DNA of 64,000 bases from Ensifer adhaerens (GTDB lineage: Bacteria > Pseudomonadota > Alphaproteobacteria > Rhizobiales > Rhizobiaceae). The position numbers and the translations under genes were made by a program. The stretch lies in the NCBI RefSeq assembly GCF_000697965.2, contig NZ_CP015882.1, forward strand, positions 1,146,001 through 1,210,000, given 5' to 3'. How positions within the stretch are numbered: the stretch's first letter is position 1; the number at the start of each line of letters is the position of its first letter. The notes under the pieces are model-generated. The model saw only the letters and a program-made list of their open reading frames with translations. It made no database searches and had not been told where the DNA came from. Of the stretch, positions 43,964 through 54,201 are shown one piece after another.

Positions 43964-45871
43964 TCAGTCATTAGGAGTGAAGAAAGCCGCAGATCCTGCG
44001 ATGGTTTCGACCAATAGATTCCGGTCTAAATACACGTTGCGTTGTTCGCAACTCGTTTCGGCGATGAGCAGACAGCCGTGGCAGGCCGCGCCATGGAGCG
44101 CTCGGTCCTCTGATGCTTTGGTTGGGTCGTGATCAGCACAGATGGGGTCACCAGAACATAGCCCGAGACGGCTGAGAGCAGACGCCATGACGCCCGGGAA
44201 GCGGCGCGTGACCTCGACCAGACCGCCGAGCGTTCCCTGATTACCGGCGCTGGCGGTATAGATGAGGATACCGCATTCCTTCGGCTGGCCTGGTAGACCA
44301 GGAATTAGATAAAGGCGCTCTTTCAACGAGCTCGCGGGATAGCCGCAGTCGATCGCCACCTCGTTGATCAGAGCATGAGAAAGGCTATGCGCCATCGTGT
44401 ACTCGATGTGCTCTCCTTCCCACGCCATCTTGTCTGAAGCGCCACGGTCGCGACGCGATTTCTTCCAGGCTCTGAGACCGCCTTCCAAGACAGATCTACG
44501 CTCTCGAACCGCTGATCGCGATGCCCACGCCATTAGCGCAACAGGGTCGAAGCGTATGAAAAAGCCTTCACCGTACTGCTCGATCGCCGGCAACCATTCC
44601 GGAACCTCGCCTAGCGGCGCGCCGTTCACAGCGAGACCAACATCCTCCACCCCATCGTCAGCCAATGGGGCCGGTTCAAAGCGCGTGAAACCATAGAGGC
44701 AGGACACCTCCCGAAGCCGGTGGACCGCCACTAGGTCCTTGATCCCGGCAAGCATAGGTTCACGTTTCGGATCCCAGAGGTTTCGATCGAGCGTTTCGGC
44801 ATGGAGTCGGGCGTCGGGGCGGTTCTCGCCGATTAGCGCGCGCCCGCTCGCCAGCAATTGGAACTCAGCAATCCGAGGATTCATCTGGTCGGTCTGATCC
44901 GAATTCTTTCCGGCCGCTGTTCGAGCTTCTATTCGAGCGAAGACGTCGGTATCGGAGAATGGTCCTAGGTTCGCCGCGACAACTGGGTTGAACCGTTTCG
45001 CCATGGCGACCTCGATTGCGGACGAGCAGGTGCTCACGTTCGACCACACCACGTCGAGCGCCTTGTCGAGCGCGTCGTTCGCTTGGGGCAACGAGATCAC
45101 ACGTACGATCTGAGGAAAGTATGTGTTGGTTGCACTCCGGGTGAGGAGCCGGAGTGAAATGTCGCAGCCGTCCGGATCGTCCGGACCAATCCAAGGTCTC
45201 TTGCCGCTGCACGGCCCGAGCCGACCGGGTTGAAAAAGCTCCTCCAGCGAAAGCTGCGCGCCGCATTCACAGACGATGCGAGTGTCGCGGGGATCGGCGC
45301 TCGTACCGGAATCCTCGAGCCACATCGCCCTACGGCAGGCACCGCCTTCGCCCCGCGCCTCGCCAAAGCGCCCGGCATGCACGACGCGCCGCCACTCGAT
45401 ATCCTGCAAGTGCCCCTTCTCGCATCCGCAAACGAACCGGAGCGGCGAGGCGTGGCGCGTCTTACCGTCGTCGCCTTTCCAGTCGAGCCGCTTCGGTGCC
45501 TCCAGTTCACTGAAGCGGACGATGCGGCGTCGGTTGGGTGCATCGCCGGCGATGGAGTCGCAGGCGAACCACTCCGGAAACACCTTCGCCTTGATGGCCG
45601 GTGACGGTAAGCGCGGGTTTCCGGGATCAATCGGCGGAGTGCGGAAACTAAGCGGCTTTTCTGAGGAAATTCGCTTGTCATTGCCACCCGCAAGCCGGCG
45701 CTCCAGCAACTGCGCGAGCCGCGGTTCCTCGATTGGCTGGAATGCCTGGGGACCGAAGGATTCCCAATGGTCGAGTCCCATCACTAGGACGGAACGGTCG
45801 GGCAGATCCATCATCGCACCTGGCCCAAAAAGCCCGACCACTTGCCCCATGCGTATCTGGTCTTTTGCCAT
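43964..45871 (-). CDS. drmB: DISARM protein DrmB (DUF1998)
   Basis: A 635-residue protein with the DUF1998 domain of DrmB. The start IRMGQVVGLFGPGAMMDLPD is typical. The C-terminal half has HSLSHALINEVAIDCGYP (about residue 495) and several cysteines that probably bind zinc, including FVCGCEKGH, IVCECGAQL and ACHGCLLIAETSCEQ. DrmB forms the core DISARM complex with DrmA and binds DNA during restriction. It lies 8 bp after drmA. In most DISARM loci drmC follows; here the next gene belongs to the unknown operon, about 550 bp away. Confidence 0.9.
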   Translation of the reverse strand: MAKDQIRMGQVVGLFGPGAMMDLPDRSVLVMGLDHWESFGPQAFQPIEEPRLAQLLERRLAGGNDKRISSEKPLSFRTPPIDPGNPRLPSPAIKAKVFPEWFACDSIAGDAPNRRRIVRFSELEAPKRLDWKGDDGKTRHASPLRFVCGCEKGHLQDIEWRRVVHAGRFGEARGEGGACRRAMWLEDSGTSADPRDTRIVCECGAQLSLEELFQPGRLGPCSGKRPWIGPDDPDGCDISLRLLTRSATNTYFPQIVRVISLPQANDALDKALDVVWSNVSTCSSAIEVAMAKRFNPVVAANLGPFSDTDVFARIEARTAAGKNSDQTDQMNPRIAEFQLLASGRALIGENRPDARLHAETLDRNLWDPKREPMLAGIKDLVAVHRLREVSCLYGFTRFEPAPLADDGVEDVGLAVNGAPLGEVPEWLPAIEQYGEGFFIRFDPVALMAWASRSAVRERRSVLEGGLRAWKKSRRDRGASDKMAWEGEHIEYTMAHSLSHALINEVAIDCGYPASSLKERLYLIPGLPGQPKECGILIYTASAGNQGTLGGLVEVTRRFPGVMASALSRLGLCSGDPICADHDPTKASEDRALHGAACHGCLLIAETSCEQRNVYLDRNLLVETIAGSAAFFTPND

Positions 45872-45879
45872 AGAGGACC

Positions 45880-48800
45880 TCAGCTCAGCGTGTTACCGAA
45901 ATTGTCGATGATTTTCAGGACCGACGCATGTTCGACGTCGCGCATCGAACGACCCGCCTTAAAGGCTTTAAGGTCGGGATCGAGGCCCGCCAGCAGCGGA
46001 TCGAGCGGCTGGTGTAGTAGCGCCTGAGTGCCCGGATAGCCGTAGTAAAGTCTCTCAGCGTTTCCGCGACGGTCGTCGGCGATTCGTCGCCAGGTGGTGA
46101 GCAACTCCTCCACGATGGTCTTGAGTGCAGCATGTCCTCCGACAACTGATTCCGGGGGTGCACGGGAGAGGATCACGTCGACAATCTCCGGCACCAGCAC
46201 ATGGTCGGGCATCTCAACAGCGTTGCGCTCGTCGGTCAGCTCCGGATGCAGGTGCCGAACACAGGCCACGATGACGGCGGCCAGTGCTCGGTCGATCGCT
46301 CGTGCCGCCCAAGGCGTCACGCTGGTCGGTTCGACGACGCGGTAGAACGCTGCATGGAACTGGCGGAAGCGCTCGAAGTGTAGGCGATCGCGCGGCTTCT
46401 GTGCGTTGAGGAGTGTCACCACCAGTCCTGGCTTGTCTGGCAATCTCCCTACGCGGCTCGATGCCTGAATGTACTCCGAGGCCGACTTCGGCTGTCCCTG
46501 CATCAACATCAGCCCTAGGCGACCTATGTCGAGGCCGACGGAGATCATATTTGTGGCGAGCGCTACATCGACGCCCGCCTTGTCGGCGGCCACCACCGCA
46601 AGCGAGTCCTTCGCCGCGGCCACCTTGTCGGTGCTTTCGCGTGAGGTGAGTTCGAGCACGTCGCGCATGCGACGGCTCGCGAAGGGCTGATCGGGTGGGG
46701 CGACGCGCCGCCGCTTGTCTCCGTAGTCTGAGAGATAACTGCGCACCTCGTCTTCAACGATGCGTCGTGCGCCACCGAGTTCGCGCAGCGCGTTGAAATA
46801 GCCAAGCGCGGTCATATAGGGATCGGCGTCGTTGCCCTCGTCAGCCTCCTTCTGGGCGGCGGCGAGCAACGTGGTCAGCGTTCGCAGGAAGACGAGCTTT
46901 GGGCCCTTGCCCGGAGCGGCGAGTCCTAAGTACAGCCGCGCTGGACGTTGGGTCGGCGGTACGGTCTCTGCAAAGAAGCTGTCGCGTCGGTCTGGACCCG
47001 GTGGAGGAAAGATCTCGGTGGTCTTGCGGTCGAAGAGCGCCTTGATCTGTGCCGTGGCGCGCCGGACGGTCGCCGTGGAGGCGACTATCTTGGGTCGAAC
47101 ACGTAGGCCCATCATCGTTCGACTAGCAAGCCGATCGAGAGCAACTTCGTAGAGCGCCGCGACCGTACCGAGAGGTCCGCTGATCAGGTGCAGCTCGTCC
47201 TGGATAATCAAGTCCGGCGGGTCGAGTGCGAACCCGTTGCCTAGCGGCCTTCCGTCCCCCGCCTTATCGTTCGCGCCGTAAAAGCCCCATTCGTCCGTGC
47301 GGTTCACATGGCCGAAAAAGGCGCCCGCCTCGCCGAGCCAGGGAAGCCCAGCGAACTTGTCGACGGTGGCGATTATGAAGGCCGGGAGTCGACGGTAGAT
47401 CGCCTCGTCGACGGTAAGAATTGGCAGCGCCCGCCCGCCGGTGAAGTCGCAGTCCGCATTGGTACAGCGAATCTCCATGTTCTTCGGTGCAATGGCGTTA
47501 GGCGTGCAGGCAAAGCTGTCGGCTGTGAAGGGCTCCGCGCACCATGGGCAGGCCTTGATCGGCGCTGGCGCTTCCCGGCCTGAGGTCTTAAAGCGCTTGA
47601 CGCGGATGACCGCCGTGTCCGGATTGGGGTTGCCTTGGCCGCCGAGACGGTTCGGCGATGCGGCGGACCCGACCCAAAGGCCGATCTCGATCGGCCAGTC
47701 ACCCAGGAGACGCTGCGTGCCTTCCATCCAGGCAGTCTCGCCACGCATCAGTTCCAGCGCGCAGACAACGCCCGCCGCGCGCGACAACTGGTCGAGCGTG
47801 AGCAGACGCAGCGTATAGCGCATCAGCACCGAGACGCCCGCGCCAAGTTTCCCGCCCGCCGTCAGGCGGCGATGAGCAATTGTCCAGGCGGCGAGGCCGA
47901 GATAGGCTTCCGTCTTACCGCCGCCCGTCGGGAAGAACAGCAGGTCGACGATTTCCCGGTCCTCGTGCAGCTTGTCCTTCAGGCCGGGCAAGTTGAGCAG
48001 CACGAAGGCGAGTTGGAACGGCCGCCAAGTCGGCTGCTTCTGCGCCGCCGGATCGCCGTTGCGGCCCGCTGTGCGCTGCCGTGCCGCACGGGCGACGGCC
48101 TCATTCATCGCCTGGAAGGCCAGCCGCGCCCACTTGTCCTTCTTTAGGAGCGCGATGCCCGCCTCGATGCGTCTCTGTGCGCGGCGGGCAGCATCAAGCA
48201 GTCGGTCAGCAGTCCTACGCCGCGGCTCTCCGTCAATGTTTCGGATACCGCCCGCTTCGGTGTCGATCCAGCTTGCGTATTCGCGGGGAAGGCCCGAGAG
48301 CGCGGTTACCAGCGCATCCGGATCGCCTGCAGCGAGCGCCGCCAAATCGTCCATGCCAAACGATGCCCTGATCCGTTCGTTTGGCTCGACCCGTTCCACC
48401 TCTGCCATGGGCAAGAAGTCTGTATGCGCGGTACGCACTACGCCATCCTCGTCCGGTACCCAGCCTGCAGACGCGGCGTTGCCGACCGCGAACTCGGCCA
48501 CGTCGCGATAGTGGAGATCGGCGGTTGCTGCGTCCGGATCGTCGGAGCCGAATCCTGTCATATCCGTGCGAGGAAATAGGGGCAGGTGGCTGCGGACCTC
48601 CAACTTGACCTGAAAGGCAAAGGTCACGTCCGCAAAGCGGCGGCGCGCCGGGTCGCGGCGGTTGACGAGCATGATCGTGAGCGCCACGACGTCGGCGTTG
48701 CTGCCATCCGGCTGCTTGAGGCCGTAGGGCCGCGCGAATGCTTCGACGACCAGGCCGCCACCGGGGCGCTGTTTGCCAGCCGAACCCTCAAGCGTACGGA

Positions 48801-49332
48801 CGATGCGTTCCCCTGGATTCGGTACCGGAATTGTCACTCGGGCCATGCCAGGAATCCGCTGCCACGCAACGTTCCTGTGTTTCGGGTCGAATGCAGCCGC
48901 GTCATCAATGAAAACTTCCGGCGGCAGTGGCGGCTCGGTTACATAGTCGCCCCAGGTCGCGTTTACGTCGACTGTTTCTGCACGTGCATCGACCAGCACG
49001 GTCAGCCCGCACGCGGACGGTGCGAGCGGTCTCCTTGGGGCAGGATCGTCGGGCGCGGTATCGTCGGCTGCACGAGCATTTCCTGTCTCCGGATCTTCTT
49101 GCTCTTCCCCGTCGGTGACCATATCGCCGGTCTCCTCCGGCTGATCCACTTCATCAACGCCGTCCGTTGGAGCTGGCACCAGGAATCCTGTGAGGTACCA
49201 GCGCGACGGATTGGTATCGAGTTTCTCGCCCGCAATGTCTATGTCATGCAAGTCGGGTCCGATCAGATCGCGCCGAAGAGTTTCGACGAGACGACCGCGG
49301 ACGGCTGTTGGCGATTTCGGATCGATGCTCAT
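45880..49332 (-). CDS. drmA: DISARM helicase DrmA
   Basis: A 1150-residue superfamily 2 helicase-like protein. Walker A is in FFPTGGGKTEAYLGLAAW (about residue 460) and the DExH-type box in LIIQDELHLISGPLG (about 709). Motifs V/VI are in ATNMISVGLDIGRLGLML and YIQASSRVGRLPDKPG (about 970-1000). A cysteine cluster (CPWCAEPF, then CTNADCDF) suggests a zinc ribbon in the insertion. DrmA is the DNA-translocating core of DISARM. The ATG at 49332 follows GTGGGA. It is preceded by an unusual extra gene and followed by drmB at 8 bp. Confidence 0.92.
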   Translation of the reverse strand: MSIDPKSPTAVRGRLVETLRRDLIGPDLHDIDIAGEKLDTNPSRWYLTGFLVPAPTDGVDEVDQPEETGDMVTDGEEQEDPETGNARAADDTAPDDPAPRRPLAPSACGLTVLVDARAETVDVNATWGDYVTEPPLPPEVFIDDAAAFDPKHRNVAWQRIPGMARVTIPVPNPGERIVRTLEGSAGKQRPGGGLVVEAFARPYGLKQPDGSNADVVALTIMLVNRRDPARRRFADVTFAFQVKLEVRSHLPLFPRTDMTGFGSDDPDAATADLHYRDVAEFAVGNAASAGWVPDEDGVVRTAHTDFLPMAEVERVEPNERIRASFGMDDLAALAAGDPDALVTALSGLPREYASWIDTEAGGIRNIDGEPRRRTADRLLDAARRAQRRIEAGIALLKKDKWARLAFQAMNEAVARAARQRTAGRNGDPAAQKQPTWRPFQLAFVLLNLPGLKDKLHEDREIVDLLFFPTGGGKTEAYLGLAAWTIAHRRLTAGGKLGAGVSVLMRYTLRLLTLDQLSRAAGVVCALELMRGETAWMEGTQRLLGDWPIEIGLWVGSAASPNRLGGQGNPNPDTAVIRVKRFKTSGREAPAPIKACPWCAEPFTADSFACTPNAIAPKNMEIRCTNADCDFTGGRALPILTVDEAIYRRLPAFIIATVDKFAGLPWLGEAGAFFGHVNRTDEWGFYGANDKAGDGRPLGNGFALDPPDLIIQDELHLISGPLGTVAALYEVALDRLASRTMMGLRVRPKIVASTATVRRATAQIKALFDRKTTEIFPPPGPDRRDSFFAETVPPTQRPARLYLGLAAPGKGPKLVFLRTLTTLLAAAQKEADEGNDADPYMTALGYFNALRELGGARRIVEDEVRSYLSDYGDKRRRVAPPDQPFASRRMRDVLELTSRESTDKVAAAKDSLAVVAADKAGVDVALATNMISVGLDIGRLGLMLMQGQPKSASEYIQASSRVGRLPDKPGLVVTLLNAQKPRDRLHFERFRQFHAAFYRVVEPTSVTPWAARAIDRALAAVIVACVRHLHPELTDERNAVEMPDHVLVPEIVDVILSRAPPESVVGGHAALKTIVEELLTTWRRIADDRRGNAERLYYGYPGTQALLHQPLDPLLAGLDPDLKAFKAGRSMRDVEHASVLKIIDNFGNTLS

Positions 49333-49381
49333 AGTTCCCACTCACATTCGTCGGCGTCCCGCGACACCCGCTAACCCAGTC

Positions 49382-50188
49382 CTATACGTAGACGGCTTCC
49401 CGTCCTTCCTGATAGTCGCCCACCACCCAGATGAAACTCTGGATGTCGATCCTGTCACGCGGATGCATGTCCGCCAGTTCCCGCTCTGTCTTCCCGACGA
49501 GATCGAGCAGGCTCTCGTAGACCGGCAGGCAAAGCCGCGCTTCGTAAACGTCGGCGAAACGGTGGCCGACGCGGGTCGCGAAATCCTTGGTGGCTTCAGG
49601 CTTAAGGAACATGTGAGTGGCGGGTCGCCAGAGATATGGCAGGTAGGTCGCGACAGTCCATTTCGCGTTGTCGTGCGGCTTCAGCGCGTGCTCCATCGCA
49701 AGAAGGTGTGACTTGTTGCCATCCAGCGTGAAGCGAGCTGCAGCCTGGACGAAATCGTCGGCATGGGGACCACGCAGCACGTCCTGCAGCCGCGTCTTTT
49801 CGAAGGGCGAGAGCATGTTCGTGGCCCGGAACACTGCAAGCACCGCTTCGCCGAATCCTGTCCCATCGACCGCCTTTTCGAGCGGCGCTGTATCGTCGAG
49901 CTTAGCTTTTGCCGCAAGCTTGTAGTTGCGCTCCTGCGATGCATATCCGTCGGAATGGAAGCCCTTCGGAAAGAAGGTCAGGAAGCGCTTCCTGGCCCCG
50001 TCGAAGCCGAAATATTTCGGGTCGCTCTTCCCCGCGTCATCGTGCAACTGCCGCCAGACGTCGTCTGCGTCGTCTCCCTCGGCGCAGCGAACGCCATCGG
50101 CGAGACCGAAGTAGCGGTTATTCATCCGAACGAGGCGAAGCTCCTTCTTGCCGAGCTTGGCGGATCGGATCGTTTCGGCCTTGCTCAT
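49382..50188 (-). CDS. Unknown protein encoded inside the DISARM operon
   Basis: A 268-residue protein with no domain that I recognise. Notable stretches are RFLTFFPKGFHSDGYASQER (about 75-95), FRATNMLSPFEKTRLQDVLR (about 125-145), AKWTVATYLPYLWRPATHMF (about 180-200) and the end RIDIQSFIWVVGDYQEG. No HKD motif is present, so it is not a DrmC phospholipase. The start at 50188 is chosen because codon third positions turn GC-rich exactly there and GGAG lies 9 bp upstream; a frame to 50281 is less likely. Its place between drmMI and drmA, in the same direction, suggests a DISARM-associated role. Confidence 0.75.
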   Translation of the reverse strand: MSKAETIRSAKLGKKELRLVRMNNRYFGLADGVRCAEGDDADDVWRQLHDDAGKSDPKYFGFDGARKRFLTFFPKGFHSDGYASQERNYKLAAKAKLDDTAPLEKAVDGTGFGEAVLAVFRATNMLSPFEKTRLQDVLRGPHADDFVQAAARFTLDGNKSHLLAMEHALKPHDNAKWTVATYLPYLWRPATHMFLKPEATKDFATRVGHRFADVYEARLCLPVYESLLDLVGKTERELADMHPRDRIDIQSFIWVVGDYQEGREAVYV

Positions 50189-50302
50189 TCTGGCGTCTCC
50201 AGGTTCGAAACGCTTGTCAGCCTTGCTGCCATGCGCTCCTCGATGTGTAAGCGCATGCTGCCATCGTACTTGGCCATCCATGCCGTATGAAAAACAATGA
50301 TA

Positions 50303-53300
50303 TCAGGCATCGTTCTCCTCCCCGCCGTCTACCTCGTCATCTTCTCCTTCATCCACCGGAACCATCCCTGCCGCGCGCTCAGCAGCAGAGCGTTCAGCGT
50401 TCAGCGCAAGGAGGCGGGCAAAGACTTCGTCCTTGAACTCTTCAGGCCAGTCGAGACGGGTCTTGGGCGTTTTGCCTTCATCGGCGTCCTGCTCGATGAA
50501 CTCAGGCAATACGCGGTTTGCTAGATCATCCCAGCCATAGGCGCGCAGCACTTCGACATCCATCTCGTGATGCAGTGCACGCAGACGCGCGATGTCAGCG
50601 GCGTTTTCACCGCGGGCATGAAAGCGGTTGTAAGTCTTGGTTAGGCCTTCACTGCGGGCAATCATCAACTGGGTGCGGAAGGCGTGATAGTTCGCGGCGG
50701 CCGCTTCGAGGATAGGAGTGGTTTCGAAAGAGGAAGGGAGTGGAAAAGACGAAAAGCACTTTCTTGGCGTGTACGTAGGGCGATCTTCTAATGTCGAACC
50801 GAAGAAGCGCGCCCATCCTTCGTGCAGCCTTGACTGTAGGAGGGCAAAAACGCTCGGGGAGCAGTAGGCAAAAACGATAAGGCGCTGATCAAAAACCGCA
50901 GTTCTCGGGATCAACGTTAATGCGTGATGAGCACTCACCTGTGACAGTGCGATAACGTGAGGAAGGTTTGCAACAGCCTTATAGAGACCCGGCTGCCGAT
51001 CCCCGAAACGCCACCATCGTTCGCGGCGTGCCTTGCGGGCGTCCTTATCTCTTTGTGGCTTGACTAATCTTTCAACGATGCCCATCAGGTCGGGCCATCC
51101 ACTCCGAGCCTCAACTTCGGTCATTTCGTCGAAATCGATTACATATCGCCGATGGCTGCTTTTCGGATCGTTGTTGACGTCTTCGCCACCGATGTATGGA
51201 AAAATGCGCTCCGCATTTCTGGGATCGTTCGCGATCAGCGTCCGCATCGTCTCGAGGCTTTCTGCCTCACCCCTCGTAGCGGCAACATCATCGAAGGTGA
51301 ATCCTACGCCGAGAACAATGGAGCCCTGAAAGGCCCTTCCCGAATTGGCTGCCAGCGCGTTCGGCGAGGTGTCAAGATCGCCCTCCACCAGATAGGCCGA
51401 GATGCGGCGCACTTGTTTTGAATCGAGCACCGGCGAGACCGCACTACCCTTCATTGCATGAACGACGGAAACAACAACTGCTGCCTCGCCCGGCCACTTT
51501 AGCCGTCGGGTGGCCCGGAAAATCGCGCCTCCATCAGCAATGATTTTTGTTAGACCTGACGCGCGAGTATCGCCCTGGCCTATGGTATTGGTGGCAATGA
51601 GTCCGAAAGCCCCGCCCTGGCGCAACAGGTGGAATGAGCGTAGGAAGAAATGCGCCACTAGGTCGGCATTGCCATGCGACCCTTCATGCATGGCCTGCAG
51701 CCAGGATAGATAGTGGTCACGATTTCCGGCAATGATAGTATTCTTGCCGGCGAAGGGCGGATTGCCGACGATGGCGTCGTAACCGGGATTGCCGGCGCGT
51801 GCCCTAGGATCAAACACCTCGGGGAACTCCACCTCCCAGTGGAACGGCTGCAGTGCGCCCTTACCGGTGGTGAGGCTGCGTGAACGAGCCACGATGCGGT
51901 CGAACCAGTCCGACGCCGTGATATTGGTCTGGACGATCTTCTGGAAATCCACCAGCGCGGCTATGCGAGGCTTCGACTTGCCTGCCGAGAAGAACGCGGC
52001 GAGCACGCCATCGCCGACAAGCCTCGCCATGTCGAGCCGCGCGTCTACGATGCGCAATCGCTCGCCGAGTTCTGCGGCAGTCGCCGATTCCGCCCGCTTC
52101 TGAATTTCGAGACGCAGCCGCTCAGCTTCCTGCAAATGGTCGGACACGAGTTTTCCGACGAAGGTCGGTTGCTTCGTGGTGTCCCAGTGCGTCGCTGCGA
52201 TCTGGTCCTTGGTCAGGCCCACGAGACTGTCGCCGCATTTCAGTGCGTGATCGACGAACGTGAACTCGTGGTCGCGTGCGAGCGTGGCGAGCCACAGCGA
52301 CAGCTTGGCGAGGTCGACCGCTCGCGGGTTCCTATCGACGCCGTAGAGGCAACGCTGTGCGACCAGCCGCCGGGCATGCAGCGGCTCGTCTTCGTCCGGC
52401 GGTATGGTGGGGCGAGTCTGCGGCCAGCGCGCCCAAGCCAGCACCAGCCGGTCGCCGAGCGCCCGGCAGGCCTCCACCAGGAATGCGCCCGAGCCCATGG
52501 CCGGGTCGCAGACTTTGAGCGAAAGTACATCCTCCGGCTTGGCATCCGGACCAATGCGCTCGAAGGCGGGTTCCAACGCGTGTTGCACGATGGGGGCAGT
52601 GAGCGAGCGCGGTGTGTAATGGCTGCCTGTTCGCCTGCGCTCGTCGGTCGGCTGCAGGAGTGGCATTCCGGGAGCGGCGATGGCAGCGCCCGGCGAGGCG
52701 CGTTCATCGACGATAGGCGTCAGTGCCACGACGAGCTCCTCGATCGTGCCGGCCTCCTTCAGAGCCGCGGCGACCTTGTCCGTCACCTTGCCCCGGTCAG
52801 CTTCCTTATTAAGAAATTTCGTCCGCTCGTTTGGCTTCTCCGCGAGCAGCTTGTTCAGGTTCACGAAGACAGGAGTCTTGTCGTTCTTGCCCGCGCGGAT
52901 AGCCAACGCAGGTCCGTCCATTGTTTCCACCGTGAAGCCCATCACGGTCTCGTAGACGCTGCCGATCTGCTCCACGTCGAGCGTGCGGTAAGATAGCTTG
53001 TCTCCTCCAAGCACCAGCAGGCGGTCGAGTACCTTCGTCACGCACTCGTCCGATACCTCGGCGGGCCTCGGCGAGTCCCCGGTTTCGTCCTGGCCCTGCA
53101 GGAAGGGAAAGGCGCCGGGGTCGAACAACTTGCCGCCGCGCCCGCGAATCCAGTCCCGGGAGGGGTCCCCCTGATGAACGAGGCGGAACAGCGTAAGTAG
53201 TCGCGACCAGGCGCCACGGCGCAGGTGCATGGTCAGCTCGTGCCGAGCACGATCCTCCACTAGCCGCGCATGCAACGTCCGCACGCCGTAGCCCTGGTCG

Positions 53301-54199
53301 TAGAGCCGTCGCGCCTCGGCGTCTGTGCGCGAGGGAATGAGTTCGCGATCCTCGGCGTATAGCAGGAACACCAGGCGCAGTAGAACGGTCAGCAGGCCGT
53401 CATAGACGTGCTCGGACCGTTCGCGGGCGAGCCGTTCTATGCGCGCGCGGTCGGCGTCGTGCAGGCCGCGCATCAGCTCGTGCAGCGCGCCGAGCACCTG
53501 AGCCGCAAGCTTGGTCGACACCTCCGCCTGCTCGTCGCGGCTCTTCTGGAGCAGCGCTGGCAGGCGGCGTTCCGGTGCATCATTGTGCAACCGGAAAGAG
53601 GAGAGGAGTAACTTCAGGCCGCCAAGCATGGGCCGGCCGCCGACCTCGCCGAGCGAGCGTAGCGGGAATCGCAACCAGCCGCTGGTCTCGCCGCGCGGGG
53701 CATGGATCAGGCGCAGTTCGCTGTCGGTCACAAGGATTCCCGTGCGGACCCCTCGGTCTTTGCACAAGCGCTCCAGCCGCTGATGCGGCGTCGCCTCCCA
53801 GCCCTCCAGCGCACCGCGTCCGTCCGGGTCGACGCCTGCCGCCTCGACACGCACTAGCATCTGCCAGCCGCCTTTGGGATCGGCGACTGCCCAGTGTGGC
53901 GCGATTTCGATATCGCTTTCTTCAATGCGCAGAACCAGATCGTCGGGGATTGGCGCGCCGCCGGGACTGCCCGCCACGCGACTCGGCCGCCAGCCGAGAA
54001 TGTCGGCGAAGAAGGTCCAAGCATCGAGAAGCGCCGGTCCGGGGTCTTTAAGCGACAAATGCGACTTGATCGCCTCAGTATCAGAGCGCGTCTGCTGCTC
54101 AGGAACAAGCTCATAGGCCTTCAGCACCACCGGGGCCACGACGAGCCCGACCGGCTGGACGTGACCGAGCCATTCCTCGTTCGGATCGAATGCTGCCAT
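50303..54199 (-). CDS. drmMI: DISARM adenine methyltransferase DrmMI
   Basis: A 1298-residue protein of the BREX/DISARM class 1 type (Eco57I-like). The SAM-binding motif is DPAMGSGAFLVEACR (about residue 565) and the catalytic motif NPPFAGKN (about 811), the NPPF type of N6-adenine methyltransferases. Long N- and C-terminal regions flank the catalytic core. It methylates host DNA so that DISARM spares it. The ATG at 54199 comes 2 bp after the drmD stop codon; a TTG at 54205 would overlap it. The methyltransferase type defines the locus as class 1. Confidence 0.92.
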   Translation of the reverse strand: MAAFDPNEEWLGHVQPVGLVVAPVVLKAYELVPEQQTRSDTEAIKSHLSLKDPGPALLDAWTFFADILGWRPSRVAGSPGGAPIPDDLVLRIEESDIEIAPHWAVADPKGGWQMLVRVEAAGVDPDGRGALEGWEATPHQRLERLCKDRGVRTGILVTDSELRLIHAPRGETSGWLRFPLRSLGEVGGRPMLGGLKLLLSSFRLHNDAPERRLPALLQKSRDEQAEVSTKLAAQVLGALHELMRGLHDADRARIERLARERSEHVYDGLLTVLLRLVFLLYAEDRELIPSRTDAEARRLYDQGYGVRTLHARLVEDRARHELTMHLRRGAWSRLLTLFRLVHQGDPSRDWIRGRGGKLFDPGAFPFLQGQDETGDSPRPAEVSDECVTKVLDRLLVLGGDKLSYRTLDVEQIGSVYETVMGFTVETMDGPALAIRAGKNDKTPVFVNLNKLLAEKPNERTKFLNKEADRGKVTDKVAAALKEAGTIEELVVALTPIVDERASPGAAIAAPGMPLLQPTDERRRTGSHYTPRSLTAPIVQHALEPAFERIGPDAKPEDVLSLKVCDPAMGSGAFLVEACRALGDRLVLAWARWPQTRPTIPPDEDEPLHARRLVAQRCLYGVDRNPRAVDLAKLSLWLATLARDHEFTFVDHALKCGDSLVGLTKDQIAATHWDTTKQPTFVGKLVSDHLQEAERLRLEIQKRAESATAAELGERLRIVDARLDMARLVGDGVLAAFFSAGKSKPRIAALVDFQKIVQTNITASDWFDRIVARSRSLTTGKGALQPFHWEVEFPEVFDPRARAGNPGYDAIVGNPPFAGKNTIIAGNRDHYLSWLQAMHEGSHGNADLVAHFFLRSFHLLRQGGAFGLIATNTIGQGDTRASGLTKIIADGGAIFRATRRLKWPGEAAVVVSVVHAMKGSAVSPVLDSKQVRRISAYLVEGDLDTSPNALAANSGRAFQGSIVLGVGFTFDDVAATRGEAESLETMRTLIANDPRNAERIFPYIGGEDVNNDPKSSHRRYVIDFDEMTEVEARSGWPDLMGIVERLVKPQRDKDARKARRERWWRFGDRQPGLYKAVANLPHVIALSQVSAHHALTLIPRTAVFDQRLIVFAYCSPSVFALLQSRLHEGWARFFGSTLEDRPTYTPRKCFSSFPLPSSFETTPILEAAAANYHAFRTQLMIARSEGLTKTYNRFHARGENAADIARLRALHHEMDVEVLRAYGWDDLANRVLPEFIEQDADEGKTPKTRLDWPEEFKDEVFARLLALNAERSAAERAAGMVPVDEGEDDEVDGGEENDA

Positions 54200-54201
54200 G
54201 C

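Noticed and set aside
49382..50188. drmC hidden as the extra DISARM gene
   Set aside because: No HKD phospholipase motif occurs in the protein.
50189..50281. N-terminal extension of the unknown DISARM-operon protein
   Set aside because: Third codon positions are not GC-biased before 50188, and no ribosome-binding site precedes 50281.
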